A stretch of DNA of 64,000 nucleotides from Chryseobacterium mulctrae (GCF_006175945.1 NZ_VAJL01000001.1:3295001-3359000); one strand, 5' to 3'; counted from the first letter of the stretch, positions 8,490 to 18,672 are shown. The notes: generated by a model not told the origin, from the sequence alone. Program-made: numbers and translations.

Positions 8490-9626
8490 ATGGAAGAATA
8501 CATCAAGTACAGTTACGAAGTGGAAGAAATTCCAGAAAATTTCGATGAGTATATTACCACCATTAATAACGATATCCGCGAATACATCAAAAATACGCCA
8601 AACCTAAGCAGGGCGACCCATCATACAAGAGATGCGCACGCCAATGGCTATGCAGTGCTGAAAGCAGAGGTTGAAATTTTGGATAATCTGCCCAAAGAAC
8701 TGGCGCAGGGCATTTATGCGAAACCCGGAACACACCAGGCAGCAGTTCGCTTTTCCAATGGTTCGTCCAGAGTTTTGCCCGATAAACTAAGCGGTAATGC
8801 ACAAGGATTTGCTTTAAAGATTTTTGGGATAGATGGCAAAAAATTATCTCCCGGAGAGGAAGATTCTCCCAATGTTGATTTTAACCTGATTAATAATCCC
8901 GTGTTTTTCTGTAACTCGGCAGAACATTATGTTTTCATTTCAAAGCTTTTTTTAAAGCTAAATGATTTCTTTGAAAAGGGAGCCTTGGGAAAATTGGAAT
9001 TTGCCACACTTTGGGTCACCGAAAATAAAAAAGCATTTCCAAATTTTGAGGCTTTGAAGGAATTGGGCGCTCTTAAAACTTTTGAAAAAATCCCTTCCAT
9101 CAACAGTTTTCTTTACGAATTTTACAGTATGGGAGCGGTACGCCACGGTGATTATATCGCCAAAGTAAGAGTGATCCCAACTGAGCAGACCAAGAACGCC
9201 ATCACGGAAAAAGATATTGATCTAGACAGCGCAGAATGGCCGTACAGAAAAGGAATTATCAAAGAAATAGCTCAAAAAGAACTTACATTTGAGTTGCAAA
9301 TACAACTTTGCAAAGACCTGAAAGAAATGCCTGTGAATGACCTTACAAAAGAATGGTCGCAGGAATTATCACCATTCCGTACGGTGGCAAAAATCACAAT
9401 ACCAAAACAAACGGTTCCTGAGGATGGTAATTTTGAAATTATGGAAAATCTGTCTTTTACACCGTTTAGAACCATCGAAGAGAATTCACCGATCGGGAAT
9501 TTACAGCGTTCACGGCAGTCAGCGTATGTAACATCTTCAACCTCAAGACACGAACTAAACCACAAAAAACGTAAAGAACCAAAGAATTTGGAGGAAGCAT
9601 TCAGTCCGGAGTTTTATAAATTGTAA
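8490..9626 (+). CDS. catalase-like heme protein
   Basis: 378 residues, shorter than true catalases (about 480 or more) and of the size of catalase-related proteins. The distal histidine is probably H50 (TRDAHANG). Core motifs VRFSNGSS, FALKIF and NNPVFF match the catalase fold. R342 and Y346 (RQSAY) have the spacing of the proximal tyrosine ligand motif RxxxY. Small catalase-like proteins can act on fatty-acid hydroperoxides (allene oxide synthase, hydroperoxide lyase) rather than H2O2. The oleate hydratases on the same element make that possible here, but this is inference. Third gene of the operon. Confidence 0.82.
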   Translation: MEEYIKYSYEVEEIPENFDEYITTINNDIREYIKNTPNLSRATHHTRDAHANGYAVLKAEVEILDNLPKELAQGIYAKPGTHQAAVRFSNGSSRVLPDKLSGNAQGFALKIFGIDGKKLSPGEEDSPNVDFNLINNPVFFCNSAEHYVFISKLFLKLNDFFEKGALGKLEFATLWVTENKKAFPNFEALKELGALKTFEKIPSINSFLYEFYSMGAVRHGDYIAKVRVIPTEQTKNAITEKDIDLDSAEWPYRKGIIKEIAQKELTFELQIQLCKDLKEMPVNDLTKEWSQELSPFRTVAKITIPKQTVPEDGNFEIMENLSFTPFRTIEENSPIGNLQRSRQSAYVTSSTSRHELNHKKRKEPKNLEEAFSPEFYKL

Positions 9627-9782
9627 AATATTATAAATAAGAAAATCGAAAATCAAATGCTAATATCCTGGAAATTTATGTGATACTGCTATTTCTAGGA
9701 AATTTCCCTTTTATTTTAAAGATGAGAAATGGATTTCAACAGAGGGGAATTAGAAAAGTATATGTAGATTCATTTTCAAAAT

Positions 9783-9817
9783 AAAAAGAGGCTGTTGCTT
9801 TGTAACAGCCTCTTTTT
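9783..9817. terminator. bidirectional terminator between catalase-like gene and ohyA
   Basis: A 14-bp perfect stem (AAAAAGAGGCTGTT / AACAGCCTCTTTTT) with A and T runs on both sides, between convergent genes. It can stop transcription from both directions. Confidence 0.9.
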
Positions 9818-9851
9818 ATAATTGTATAAATAATTAAATTAAAAAAATCTT

Positions 9852-11621
9852 TTATAACAACTTGGCTTCTTTTAAAATCTCTTCAACATAAGTACCTTCT
9901 ATTTTCTTGACACCATATTTTTCAAGGATTGAAATCAACCAAGGAAATTCAATTTCATTTAGGTTTTTATTGTCATTAAGGTGATAGATGGATTTCAGCA
10001 GTACCCTGATGTCATATGAAGAAGCAAAAACTTCCGGGACACCTCTGTCTACATCCAAAAGGGTGTAAACTGCCTCCATTGCTGTACGCACGGAATATTC
10101 GGTCGTGAATACGGTGTCTTTTCCAGTTTCGGCAAAATTACCGATAAAAGCAAGGTTCACAGAACCCTCCGGAACCACCAATGGGCGGTCTCCCAATGCA
10201 CGAGGCATAAAGTAAGATGTGATATAAGGCATACGGCAAGGGATGCTGTTGGCAGCTTGTGCAATTTCTGCAATTTCATTTTCAGGAACACCAATATGGT
10301 ATAAAAATTCTTTGCAAAGCTCTATCCCCGTGGCTTCCGTAATTTTCTTTTGGATATAATTTCCTGGTTTATGAGAATACAACCCATAAACCCAAACAAT
10401 TACTTCATTTTTTTTCTGAGCCTTGAAGTGGGGCTGTCTGCTGATGGAAAAGCCATACCACCAGTTAGAATCGTTTATTGTGACAGGTCCGCTAGTCACT
10501 ATAGAACCGCTTCTTGGGTCTTTTTTTGTTATTTTTTCTATATACGGAATCACTTTTTCGTCGAAGAAGGTAATGCTTCCGGAGATTACCCAGTTGGCTT
10601 CGGGAATGTTTTTGTAGAACTTTTCGGGTTTTCCAAAGGCATCATCCTGGTCTGCCAGATTCTGCCAAAGTTGCCAACTTCCGCCAATGCCGTCAGCAAC
10701 AGGAGCAGGGTTATGATTGTCACCGTATGTACTGCTTTCGGTAATGGAGCCGTTGGTAACAAACACCAGGTCGTTTTCGGTCAGGCTGATGCTTTCTGCA
10801 TTGCCATTCTTAATATATTCGATTTTCTTCGCTACTTTTTTGCCGTTTTCATTTTCTACAAGTATGTTCTGAACCTGGCTATCATACTGGAAGGTAACAC
10901 CGTGGGACTCAAGGTAGCTTACCAACGGATGAATCAGTGATTCATATTGGTTGTATTTCGTGAAGCGTAGTGAGGACATATCTGCTATGCTGCCAACGTG
11001 ATGGATGAAACGAAGAACATATCGGCGCATTTCCATCGCACTTGCCCAGGGTTCGAATGCGAACATCGTAGCCCAGTAGGTCCAAAAGTTGGATTGGAAA
11101 AATTCTTCTGTAAATACCTGGTCTATCTGTACATCCTGTAGTTTTTCTTCAGGAAGAAGAACCAGCGCTATAAGTTCGTGGATGGCTTTCTGGGAAAGTG
11201 TAAGCTTGCCATCCGTGGGCAGTCTTTCTCCACGGTTTTCGATAACACGGGCGTGGGAAAAGCTAGGGTCTTCTTTATTGAGCCAATAATATTCGTCCAG
11301 TACGGAAACGCCTTCCGTTTCTAATGAGGGTATCGAGCGGAACAAATCCCAGAGGGTTTCGAAATGTGTTTCCATTTCCCGTCCGCCTCGTATGATGTAG
11401 CCTTTCTGCTCATTCCAGATACCGTCCATACTGCCACCGGGTAAAGCTAATTCTTCCAGAATACGGATTTTGTTTCCTTCCATTTGCGCATCGCGTATCA
11501 AAAAAGCTGCGGCGGCCAATGAAGCTAATCCAGAACCGATAAGTACGGCAGATTTCTGTTCAATATTTGCCGGTTTTTTCGGGCGGGCAAATGCTTCGTA
11601 ATTCCCATTACTGTAATACAT
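9852..11621 (-). CDS. ohyA: oleate hydratase (RGGREM type)
   Basis: A 589-residue FAD-binding enzyme of the former myosin-cross-reactive-antigen family, which adds water across the cis-9 double bond of oleate and related unsaturated fatty acids. An FAD-binding glycine motif ([13 protein letters not shown]) lies near the N-terminus. RGGREM and the following HFETLWDL segment carry the glutamate that corresponds to the catalytic acid of studied oleate hydratases. It has no signal peptide and would act at the inner face of the membrane. First gene of the minus-strand lipid block, read toward the shared terminator. Confidence 0.93.
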   Translation of the reverse strand: MYYSNGNYEAFARPKKPANIEQKSAVLIGSGLASLAAAAFLIRDAQMEGNKIRILEELALPGGSMDGIWNEQKGYIIRGGREMETHFETLWDLFRSIPSLETEGVSVLDEYYWLNKEDPSFSHARVIENRGERLPTDGKLTLSQKAIHELIALVLLPEEKLQDVQIDQVFTEEFFQSNFWTYWATMFAFEPWASAMEMRRYVLRFIHHVGSIADMSSLRFTKYNQYESLIHPLVSYLESHGVTFQYDSQVQNILVENENGKKVAKKIEYIKNGNAESISLTENDLVFVTNGSITESSTYGDNHNPAPVADGIGGSWQLWQNLADQDDAFGKPEKFYKNIPEANWVISGSITFFDEKVIPYIEKITKKDPRSGSIVTSGPVTINDSNWWYGFSISRQPHFKAQKKNEVIVWVYGLYSHKPGNYIQKKITEATGIELCKEFLYHIGVPENEIAEIAQAANSIPCRMPYITSYFMPRALGDRPLVVPEGSVNLAFIGNFAETGKDTVFTTEYSVRTAMEAVYTLLDVDRGVPEVFASSYDIRVLLKSIYHLNDNKNLNEIEFPWLISILEKYGVKKIEGTYVEEILKEAKLL

Positions 11622-11747
11622 AATTAGATTTTTTTAGTTTATAATATATGATAAAATAACCTTGTTTTTGTTTAATAAAGTTACACATATTGCTTTCACT
11701 TTATATATCCCAAAATTCTAATTGTATGTGCTGATATTCCAATAATG

Positions 11748-12746
11748 TTATCTTTGGAGATTCTGTTTTTCGGTTTCCCTTTTCTTTTTTTCCTGTTTGC
11801 GGAAGTAACCTCTGAAGAGAAAATTATGCTTCAGAGCCTCCATATTCTGGTTGAAGCCTTCGGTTCCCTTTTCGATATTGTAAAGGCTGTTATTGATGTT
11901 TTTTGTAAGAACGGTATCAGTGATAAGGGCATTTACCGGTCCTTTTCCATTTTCTATATTTTTACTGAATGTCTGCAGGTTTTTACCAACTGTGATAAGT
12001 TCATTGCTTACTGTATTAAGATTATTGCTGGCGGCATTGACGTTATTGAAAGTCTGCTTAAGCTGGGACTCAAAATCTTTGTTGGCAAGGAGAAGTCCCG
12101 TTGCTCCTTTTCCCTGGCGTGTAGACGTAATGATGGCTTCTGCAGTACTGCTCAGGTTTTCTATATTTTCCGTGCTTTGGCGTATTTTCAGGATGGATAA
12201 TTTTAAGTTTTCGGCAAATGCCTTGTCATTAATTAATTTTAAAATCTGGCTGCTGTCAATTTTATGCACAGTGTTTTTAAGAGATTTGGATATATCGTGT
12301 ATATTGTTGTTGCTTGCCGATAGCGTGTTGAGTATTTCATCCACACCTGGTTTGGTATCTGCCGTGAGATATTCTTTTTCCTGCACCGGTCTGCCCGGCT
12401 TCCCGTAAGGTAAAATATTGACCACCGCATTGCCGATAATGCCTTCTGTTCCAATCGAGGCTTTGGCACTATTGTCTATATGCTTTGCAATATCTTTGTC
12501 TATAAGCATAATGACCTCTATATCATCCCTTTCGGACAATTTTACAGATTTTACAGAACCCGCCTGCATCCCTGAAAATAGCACATTGCTTCCTTCCCTG
12601 AGCCCATTAGAGTTTTTGAATTTTGCCCTGAGCTCAAATTTGCTGGTAAAAATACCCGAACCGCTGCCAATGTAAAAGAAAACAGCCATCATAAGTATAA
12701 GCCCCGAAATTACAAATAAGCCGAGCTTGATATTATTTTTATTCAT
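11748..12746 (-). CDS. mlaD: MCE/MlaD-family lipid-binding protein
   Basis: 332 residues with one N-terminal membrane anchor (about 10-30), then an MCE domain (about 40-120; FELRAKFKNSNGLREGS, SGMQAGSVKSV). A long helical, asparagine-rich C-terminal region suggests a coiled needle or ring extension. MCE proteins shuttle phospholipids between inner and outer membranes. The start lies 3 nt after the ATPase stop, so it is the last gene of an mlaE-mlaF-mlaD operon. Genes 11748-14294 together form a complete ABC-type MCE transporter. Confidence 0.88.
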   Translation of the reverse strand: MNKNNIKLGLFVISGLILMMAVFFYIGSGSGIFTSKFELRAKFKNSNGLREGSNVLFSGMQAGSVKSVKLSERDDIEVIMLIDKDIAKHIDNSAKASIGTEGIIGNAVVNILPYGKPGRPVQEKEYLTADTKPGVDEILNTLSASNNNIHDISKSLKNTVHKIDSSQILKLINDKAFAENLKLSILKIRQSTENIENLSSTAEAIITSTRQGKGATGLLLANKDFESQLKQTFNNVNAASNNLNTVSNELITVGKNLQTFSKNIENGKGPVNALITDTVLTKNINNSLYNIEKGTEGFNQNMEALKHNFLFRGYFRKQEKKKRETEKQNLQR

Positions 12747-12749
12747 ATT

Positions 12750-13517
12750 TTAATCAAAAAATTGTTTAATGTTTTCGTCATCAGAACTTTCAAATTCCTG
12801 ATAAGTACCTTGTGCATAGCATTTTCCGTCAAGCAGCAAGACTACTCTGTCAGCCGTATTTTTCACACAGTTCATATCGTGTGAGATAATGATTGATGAT
12901 GTTTTGTATTTTCTATGTATATCCATGATAAGGCTGTCTATTTCTTTTGCCGTTACCGTATCAAGTCCGGTGGTAGGTTCATCATAAAGGATGATTTCCG
13001 GCTTGAGGATGACAGTACGTGCCAGAGCTATTCTTTTCAGCATCCCTCCCGACAATTCGGATGGCATAAGGTCTACGGTATGTTTAAGCCCCACACTATC
13101 GAGTGCTTCTTCAACCCGTGCGTCAATTTCAACCTGCTTCAGCCGGAACCACCGTCTTCTTAAAGGGAATTCCAGATTTTCGCGGATGGTCATAGAGTCA
13201 TAGATGGCATTTCCCTGAAAAAGAAAACCTATTTTTGAGCGTGCCTTGTCCAGCTCTTGATTTTCCAGTTGGACAATATCCTGCCCGGAAATCATTATCC
13301 TACCGCTATCAGGTGTTAAAAGCCGGACGATACATTTGATAAGCACAGATTTTCCCGTGCCTGATTTTCCGAGAACTACAACATTTTCGTTCTTATCGAC
13401 CGTTAGGTTAAAACCGTTAAGCACTTTTTTTTCACCAAAGCTTTTATAAATATCTTCAATGACGATGGCCGGTCCATTGTCATTATTGCCGTTTGCTGTT
13501 GTTTTTGTTTCAGCCAT
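12750..13517 (-). CDS. mlaF: ABC transporter ATPase, MlaF type
   Basis: 255 residues with the standard ABC motifs: Walker A GKSGTGKS, signature LSGGMLKR, Walker B ILYDEPTTGLD and the H-loop ISHDM. It drives the MCE lipid transporter. It lies 9 nt downstream of the permease gene and 3 nt upstream of the MCE gene. The LSGGMLKR signature is the form seen in MlaF-like ATPases. The first 15 residues are hydrophilic and poorly conserved. Confidence 0.92.
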   Translation of the reverse strand: MAETKTTANGNNDNGPAIVIEDIYKSFGEKKVLNGFNLTVDKNENVVVLGKSGTGKSVLIKCIVRLLTPDSGRIMISGQDIVQLENQELDKARSKIGFLFQGNAIYDSMTIRENLEFPLRRRWFRLKQVEIDARVEEALDSVGLKHTVDLMPSELSGGMLKRIALARTVILKPEIILYDEPTTGLDTVTAKEIDSLIMDIHRKYKTSSIIISHDMNCVKNTADRVVLLLDGKCYAQGTYQEFESSDDENIKQFFD

Positions 13518-13526
13518 AATGATGAT

Positions 13527-14294
13527 TTAATTATATCCGAGAATGCCGGTTATCTGTACCGCAATCAGGTCCAAAACGAAGATAAGGATAGAGGAGAGCA
13601 CGACCGCTGAATTGGCGGCGTTCCCCACGCCCCGTGTTCCTTTTACTGCATTATAGCCTTTATAGGCACCCACGATTCCCACTGCAAAACCGAAAAAAAA
13701 GCTTTTGATAAAAGCTGGTATGATGTCACTGAAATCCAAGGAGTCAAAAACCTGTGAATAGAAAAGTGACAGGCTAGTTGTACCGCCAATGTTAACACCT
13801 ATCCAGGCACCATATAGTGAAATGGCATCCGCCAGGATGATAAGTACGGGAAGCATAAATGTTGTAGCCAGGACACGTGTGGCAACAAGGTATTTAAAAG
13901 GATGTGTACCGCTTACTTCCATTGCGTCTATCTGTTCGGTAACCCGCATCGAGCCCAGCTCTGCCCCGATGCTACTGGCAATTTTACCTGCAAAGATGAG
14001 AGCGGCGATTACGGGTGCTATTTCACGGATGATGGCAATGCCTACCATTACAGGCAGCTGGGATTCCACACCATAGCGTACGAGGCTTGGCCGCAGCTGC
14101 ATCGTAAGAACCAAGCCGATGATAAAGCCTGTCATGGCAATAAGCCCCAAAGATTTGTAACCTATGAGATAGCATTGTGCGAGCAGTTCCTTTATTTCAT
14201 ATGGTGGACGGAAACCTAATAGAAAGTAATTTTTGGTAAACTGTGTGATATTGCCTGTTTCCTGTAAAAAACTACGTATTTTAATCATTAACAA
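13527..14294 (-). CDS. mlaE: MlaE-family permease
   Basis: 255 residues with several hydrophobic segments. It contains the typical core IREIAPVIAALIFAGKIASSIGAELGSM, quoted here by its ends (IREIAPV to ELGSM). This is the conserved heart of MlaE/TRIGALACTOSYLDIACYLGLYCEROL1 permeases. It is the membrane component of the MCE transporter and the first gene of its operon. A 30-nt gap separates it from the lipase-like gene upstream on the same strand. Confidence 0.92.
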   Translation of the reverse strand: MLMIKIRSFLQETGNITQFTKNYFLLGFRPPYEIKELLAQCYLIGYKSLGLIAMTGFIIGLVLTMQLRPSLVRYGVESQLPVMVGIAIIREIAPVIAALIFAGKIASSIGAELGSMRVTEQIDAMEVSGTHPFKYLVATRVLATTFMLPVLIILADAISLYGAWIGVNIGGTTSLSLFYSQVFDSLDFSDIIPAFIKSFFFGFAVGIVGAYKGYNAVKGTRGVGNAANSAVVLSSILIFVLDLIAVQITGILGYN

Positions 14295-14324
14295 ATTATT
14301 TTTTTAAATTAAAATATTTTTAGT

Positions 14325-15326
14325 CTACTTTTCCAATTGCTGTATTTTTTTATTGAGCCAATCCCTTATATCTTCATATACATATTCTTTAATATCCTCA
14401 TTAAGTATTTCGTGCCGCATAGCAGGATAAATTTTAATTTTAACATCTGTAAATCCATCTTTTTGCATTTGTGTTACCGTTTTTTCAACCCCTTTTGCGA
14501 AGTCTCCTATCGGATCATCAGCTCCGCTTACAAAAAGAAAGGGAAATTCTTTTGGTAATTTTTCTGCCCATTTTCTTTCCGTTGCCTGTTGGTTTAGAGA
14601 AACTAATGCGTAAAAACCATTATTGGTAAAAGGTACTCCGCATAGGCTGTCCCGGCAAAATGATTCACGGTTGGATTTGCTGAGGCTCAGCCAGCTGGTA
14701 AGGTCGCCATCTTTCTCGCCTTTAAAATGTTGATTATTAATTTTTGAAAAAGTTTGGTTGATGAATTTGCTCCTGTGTTTTGGGGCAATAATATTCTTAA
14801 TGGACAGGAAAAATTTAGCCAAACCGATTCCGTTGATTTTTCCTCCCGTTCCCACGATGACTGCGCCTTTAAAATCGGCTTCCTGATTCTGAAGTAAGCA
14901 TCTTGCAATGAAAGACCCCATAGAATGACCTAGTAAAAAGTGAGGAATGTTAGGGTAATTGTTTTCTAAAAATGCAGCCATCGTTGCGGCATCGTCTATC
15001 AGTTGCTGCTTGGGATTTTCTTTTTGAAAATAGCCAAGTTCTTCCCGATTTTCCGCCGTTTTTCCGTGTCCGAGATGGTCATATAATAGAACTGCAAAAC
15101 CATTGCTCGCCAGATATTCCGCAAAATCCTTATAACGACCGCTATGCTCCTGCATCCCGTGGAGAATAAGAACCGTAGCCTTTGGTGATTCATTTATTGG
15201 TTCGGATAATTCATAAAAAAGCGTGTGCGAACCTGAGTTGCCAATTTTCTGCTTGATTATATAGCCTGATGTATGCCTTGCCATAGTCGGTTGGTTTTGC
15301 ACAAAAACAAATTCTGCCCTTGACAA
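14325..15326 (-). CDS. alpha/beta hydrolase, monoacylglycerol lipase-like
   Basis: 333 residues of the alpha/beta hydrolase fold. HGMQEHSGRY is the oxyanion-side signature of monoacylglycerol lipases and lysophospholipases, GHSMGSF holds the nucleophilic serine, and SGADDPIG with MRHEILNE supply the Asp and His of the triad. It probably releases fatty acids from glycerolipids or detoxifies acyl esters. No secretion signal is clear at the N-terminus. It stands between the MCE operon and a beta-barrel gene, in line with a lipid-handling island. Confidence 0.87.
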   Translation of the reverse strand: MSRAEFVFVQNQPTMARHTSGYIIKQKIGNSGSHTLFYELSEPINESPKATVLILHGMQEHSGRYKDFAEYLASNGFAVLLYDHLGHGKTAENREELGYFQKENPKQQLIDDAATMAAFLENNYPNIPHFLLGHSMGSFIARCLLQNQEADFKGAVIVGTGGKINGIGLAKFFLSIKNIIAPKHRSKFINQTFSKINNQHFKGEKDGDLTSWLSLSKSNRESFCRDSLCGVPFTNNGFYALVSLNQQATERKWAEKLPKEFPFLFVSGADDPIGDFAKGVEKTVTQMQKDGFTDVKIKIYPAMRHEILNEDIKEYVYEDIRDWLNKKIQQLEK

Positions 15327-15384
15327 AAGTAAGAGCAGAATAAAGTTAGATAAATTGGTTATTATACAAAATCTCTTTTATTGA

Positions 15385-16017
15385 TTAAAGAGAGATTCGA
15401 TATCCTAATGAAAGATTCCATCCACGGTTATAAGATGTTACGTTGTCTATATTGGAAAGATTACCTAATCCCAGGCCATATTGTCCTTTCAGATAGATTC
15501 CCCAAGGTGTTTCGTATCCGGCACCGAAATTAAATCCCCAATCGAATCCTTTAGTTTCATCGCTGCCACTACCAAAGTTGATGTCGGTTTCCTGAGAACC
15601 GATTACTGGGATATTCTCTCCTTTATATTTACCGCTTACTCCAAATCCGATGTAAGGCCCTACCTCTGCAAAAATTCCTCCGGACTTTCCTCCTTCAATT
15701 TTATACTGATATCCGAGATTAACAGGGACTTCAAGGTAATCCATGCTGGTTTTGAAATCTCCGATGCTGGTAGCGGTTTTTGAGCCCTTGTTGCTGTAAA
15801 ATAAACCGGGCTTTACGTAGAAACCTTGTGACAAAGGGATGTTAACGCCTGCCCCGATACGGAACCCCGTTTTGGAGTCATCGGATTCGGAAGAATTATC
15901 GCCTACCTCTGTCTTTATTTTATTAAAATTCAGACCTATTTCAGGGTCAATCGTTATTTGCGCCTTTACAGCGAAAGTAGTTGCACAAAGTGCAATGGCC
16001 AGTGTGATTTTTTTCAT
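15385..16017 (-). CDS. outer-membrane beta-barrel protein (PorT-like)
   Basis: 210 residues with a signal peptide (cleavage after FAVKAQ) and a repeated amphipathic strand pattern ending in LSLGYRISL, with the aromatic/hydrophobic C-terminus of an outer-membrane barrel. Small eight-stranded barrels of this PorT/OmpW-like kind are abundant in flavobacteria and mostly uncharacterised. Within this lipid block it might pass hydrophobic molecules across the outer membrane, which is inference from context. Confidence 0.82.
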   Translation of the reverse strand: MKKITLAIALCATTFAVKAQITIDPEIGLNFNKIKTEVGDNSSESDDSKTGFRIGAGVNIPLSQGFYVKPGLFYSNKGSKTATSIGDFKTSMDYLEVPVNLGYQYKIEGGKSGGIFAEVGPYIGFGVSGKYKGENIPVIGSQETDINFGSGSDETKGFDWGFNFGAGYETPWGIYLKGQYGLGLGNLSNIDNVTSYNRGWNLSLGYRISL

Positions 16018-16074
16018 TTTTTGTATTAATTTAAATTGTCAATCTAATATTGTCGTTAACAAAATTTTTTTTGT

Positions 16075-17664
16075 TTAATTTCTGTAAGAGGTATGAATGG
16101 CTTTTGCCAGCACGTCTGGTTTTTTCCAGTGTTCCGTTACTGGTGTTACTTTTTTATCGAGTCCGAGCAGGGTATAGACCGCAAGGCGTGCTGCACGAAC
16201 CGAATATTCTTCTGTGAATACCATATCTTCCGGTATTTCCACAAACTGGCTGATAAGAGCCAGGTTGGTGCTGCCTTCAGGAACAACTGCAGGACGGTCT
16301 TTTTTAGCTCTTGGCTGAAACAAAGCATCGATGTAAGGCATCATACACGGAATAACATTGATAACGCTATCTTTTATTTCCTGTTCGTGTTTTTCAAAAT
16401 GCAAATGATGAATCAACTCTGTCAAAATTTCTTCGCCCGTGCAATCAATCATCGGCTTTTTCACATAATCTCCCACTGCATCTGGATATAATCCGTAGCC
16501 CCAAAGAATAGTAGTATCATCGCCTTGCGCTTTGAAATGCGGTTGTGCAGCCACCACAATTGACATTCGCCACGATGAATCTTTAAATGTCATCAAAGCT
16601 CCACTGCCCGGTTTGTTGCCAGTGTATTCTTCAATAAGTTTCAGAAATTTATTTCCTTTGAATGTTGCTGTGAAAGAATACCATTTTGTTTCGTCAGGTT
16701 TGGTAAAAAACGGGTCGGGATTACCCAACTTGCCGGGTTTCTTGTTGGCAATTTCACGCCATAATGCAAAACTTGGCGGATTTGACGGCAAATATTTTGC
16801 AGGCGTGTTATAATCGCCGTTATTAGAATTGTCTGTAATGCATCCGTTGGTAAAGAATACCAAATCGCCTTCATTCACGGTTATTTTCTCTGTGTTTCCT
16901 TCTGCATTGATGCATTCTATTTCCGTTACGGTAATGCCATCATCATCGGCAAAATCCAAATCGGTAACGGTTTTTCTTAATGAAAAGTCCACTTTATGCT
17001 GGTCCAGAAATGCCTTCAACGGTAAGATAACGGATTCATATTGGTTGTATGGTGTTCTGGTAACCCCTTCGAGTGTTTCGATTCTTGAAAATTCCAACAG
17101 CATACGTTTCATATAGCGTTGAAATTCAAAAATACTGCTCCATTCCTGCCAGGCAAAAGTGGTTTGCCACATATACCAAAAGTTGGTTGTAAAAAAATGA
17201 TCGTCAAACCAATCACGAATAGTAATGTTGTCTAAATCATTTTCATCGGCAAAAAACAATTTCAAAAATTTCATCCGGTCCTGAGTATTGAAACCCATAT
17301 CCGTTACAGGTAAAATGTTTCCGTTTTTGTCAATCAACCGCGCTTTTGCATTTGTCGGATTCGCGTGGTCAAATGCCAGAATTTCGTCTTTTACGGAAAT
17401 GTTCGGGACATCCAGAGAAGGGATACGGGATGTTAATTCCCAAAAGTTTTCATAGGTTTCTTCGTTGAGCATACGCCCGCCACGACAGATGAACCCTTTT
17501 TCTTTAGTTCCTGCACCATCGTTGCTACCGCCCAAAATCGGCAGGGCTTCAATGATGTGAATGTTTTCGCCTTTAAAGCCTCCGTCTTCTAACAGATATA
17601 CGGCGCCGGCAAGACTTGCCAATCCGCCTCCGATGAAATATGCATGTTTGTTCGAATTGCTCAT
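16075..17664 (-). CDS. ohyA: second oleate hydratase (RGGRML type)
   Basis: 529 residues, 60 shorter than the first copy and clearly of a different branch. The FAD motif is FIGGGLASLAGAVYL, and RGGRML replaces RGGREM, followed by EETYENFW with the expected catalytic glutamate. This branch matches the well-studied Elizabethkingia-type enzyme in motif pattern. Two divergent hydratases in one block suggest different substrate ranges (for example C18:1 against polyunsaturated acids). The AraC gene lies 100 nt upstream on the same strand. Confidence 0.92.
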   Translation of the reverse strand: MSNSNKHAYFIGGGLASLAGAVYLLEDGGFKGENIHIIEALPILGGSNDGAGTKEKGFICRGGRMLNEETYENFWELTSRIPSLDVPNISVKDEILAFDHANPTNAKARLIDKNGNILPVTDMGFNTQDRMKFLKLFFADENDLDNITIRDWFDDHFFTTNFWYMWQTTFAWQEWSSIFEFQRYMKRMLLEFSRIETLEGVTRTPYNQYESVILPLKAFLDQHKVDFSLRKTVTDLDFADDDGITVTEIECINAEGNTEKITVNEGDLVFFTNGCITDNSNNGDYNTPAKYLPSNPPSFALWREIANKKPGKLGNPDPFFTKPDETKWYSFTATFKGNKFLKLIEEYTGNKPGSGALMTFKDSSWRMSIVVAAQPHFKAQGDDTTILWGYGLYPDAVGDYVKKPMIDCTGEEILTELIHHLHFEKHEQEIKDSVINVIPCMMPYIDALFQPRAKKDRPAVVPEGSTNLALISQFVEIPEDMVFTEEYSVRAARLAVYTLLGLDKKVTPVTEHWKKPDVLAKAIHTSYRN

Positions 17665-17763
17665 ATGATATTTTTTTTAGGTTATTTTTATATGATAAAG
17701 GTATTGATATACATTAATTCCTTGGTATCCCTAAATTCGAAAATCATATACGGAATTTCTTTT

Positions 17764-18639
17764 TTAAAAATGCTGTTGTCTTCGGTACCTTTGGGGCGAT
17801 ATTGACGCATGCTTTTTAAAGAAACGGCCGAATGCAGAGGTAGAATTAAAGCCTGTTTCAAAAGCAATCTGAGAAATATTTTTTTCTGGATAGCCGAGCA
17901 GAACGCAAACCTCTTTTAATAAGGCCTCATCAATAATCTGATGCGGCGTTTTGCCGGTCGCTTTTTTTACAATCAGAATAAGATATTTGTTGGAAATGAA
18001 TAGCTTGTCCGCATAGTATTGTACGTCCTTATGCTGCAAAATATTTTCTTTCACCAATTCATTGAATTTAAAAAAAATATGATTGTTATCCTGTGGAGTG
18101 GGATATGCGTTGTCTTTTCTGCCTTCATCAATTAGAACTGCAACTTCCAATAAAATATTAATAATAATAGTACGAAAAATATCTTCTGTAAAACGACCAT
18201 TCCTCGTGGTCTGCTGCTGAAGATATTCCAACAAATTGATTAAGTGTTTACTACTTGCTTCGTTGGAAATAACTACATTAAAAGTAGTTTTATTGAATAG
18301 AGACAGATTCTCGATAAAAAATGGATTAGAAATGTTCTTAAGCAGGAAATTCTTTTCAAAGAATAGAACCTTCATGCGGAAATCTTTGCTGGTATTTACA
18401 AATTTTATAATTGTTGACGGAGCAGATATCAGGAATCCGTTTTGGGATATATTGTAATGGTGATTATCAATTTCTAAATCAATACTACCGGAAACACAGA
18501 TGCAGAATGCATAAAAATCCATGCGGAACAGTCTTTTTGGGAATTCAAAAATGAGTTTTCCTGAAGATATATAGTAAGGTTCATCACAGTGTACCTGATA
18601 AAAAGATAATATTTCTTTAATACTTTCGTAAGCTTTCAT
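17764..18639 (-). CDS. AraC-family transcriptional regulator
   Basis: 291 residues. The C-terminal 100 residues contain the double helix-turn-helix of AraC proteins (ADKLFISNKYLILIVKKATGKTP, here only marked by its ends ADKLF to GKTP, then IAFETGFNSTSAFGRFFKKH). The N-terminal half resembles a cupin-like sensing domain. It is the likely local regulator of the oleate hydratase and lipid block, which follows it on the same strand; the inducer could be a fatty acid, by inference. Confidence 0.88.
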   Translation of the reverse strand: MKAYESIKEILSFYQVHCDEPYYISSGKLIFEFPKRLFRMDFYAFCICVSGSIDLEIDNHHYNISQNGFLISAPSTIIKFVNTSKDFRMKVLFFEKNFLLKNISNPFFIENLSLFNKTTFNVVISNEASSKHLINLLEYLQQQTTRNGRFTEDIFRTIIINILLEVAVLIDEGRKDNAYPTPQDNNHIFFKFNELVKENILQHKDVQYYADKLFISNKYLILIVKKATGKTPHQIIDEALLKEVCVLLGYPEKNISQIAFETGFNSTSAFGRFFKKHASISPQRYRRQQHF

Positions 18640-18672
18640 AGTTCCTTATTTAATTCAACAATTTATAAAATA

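Noticed and set aside
16146..16328. Small frames opposite or within the oleate hydratase, MCE and SusC genes
   Set aside because: All lie inside strongly supported genes in other frames without their own start context; they are shadows.
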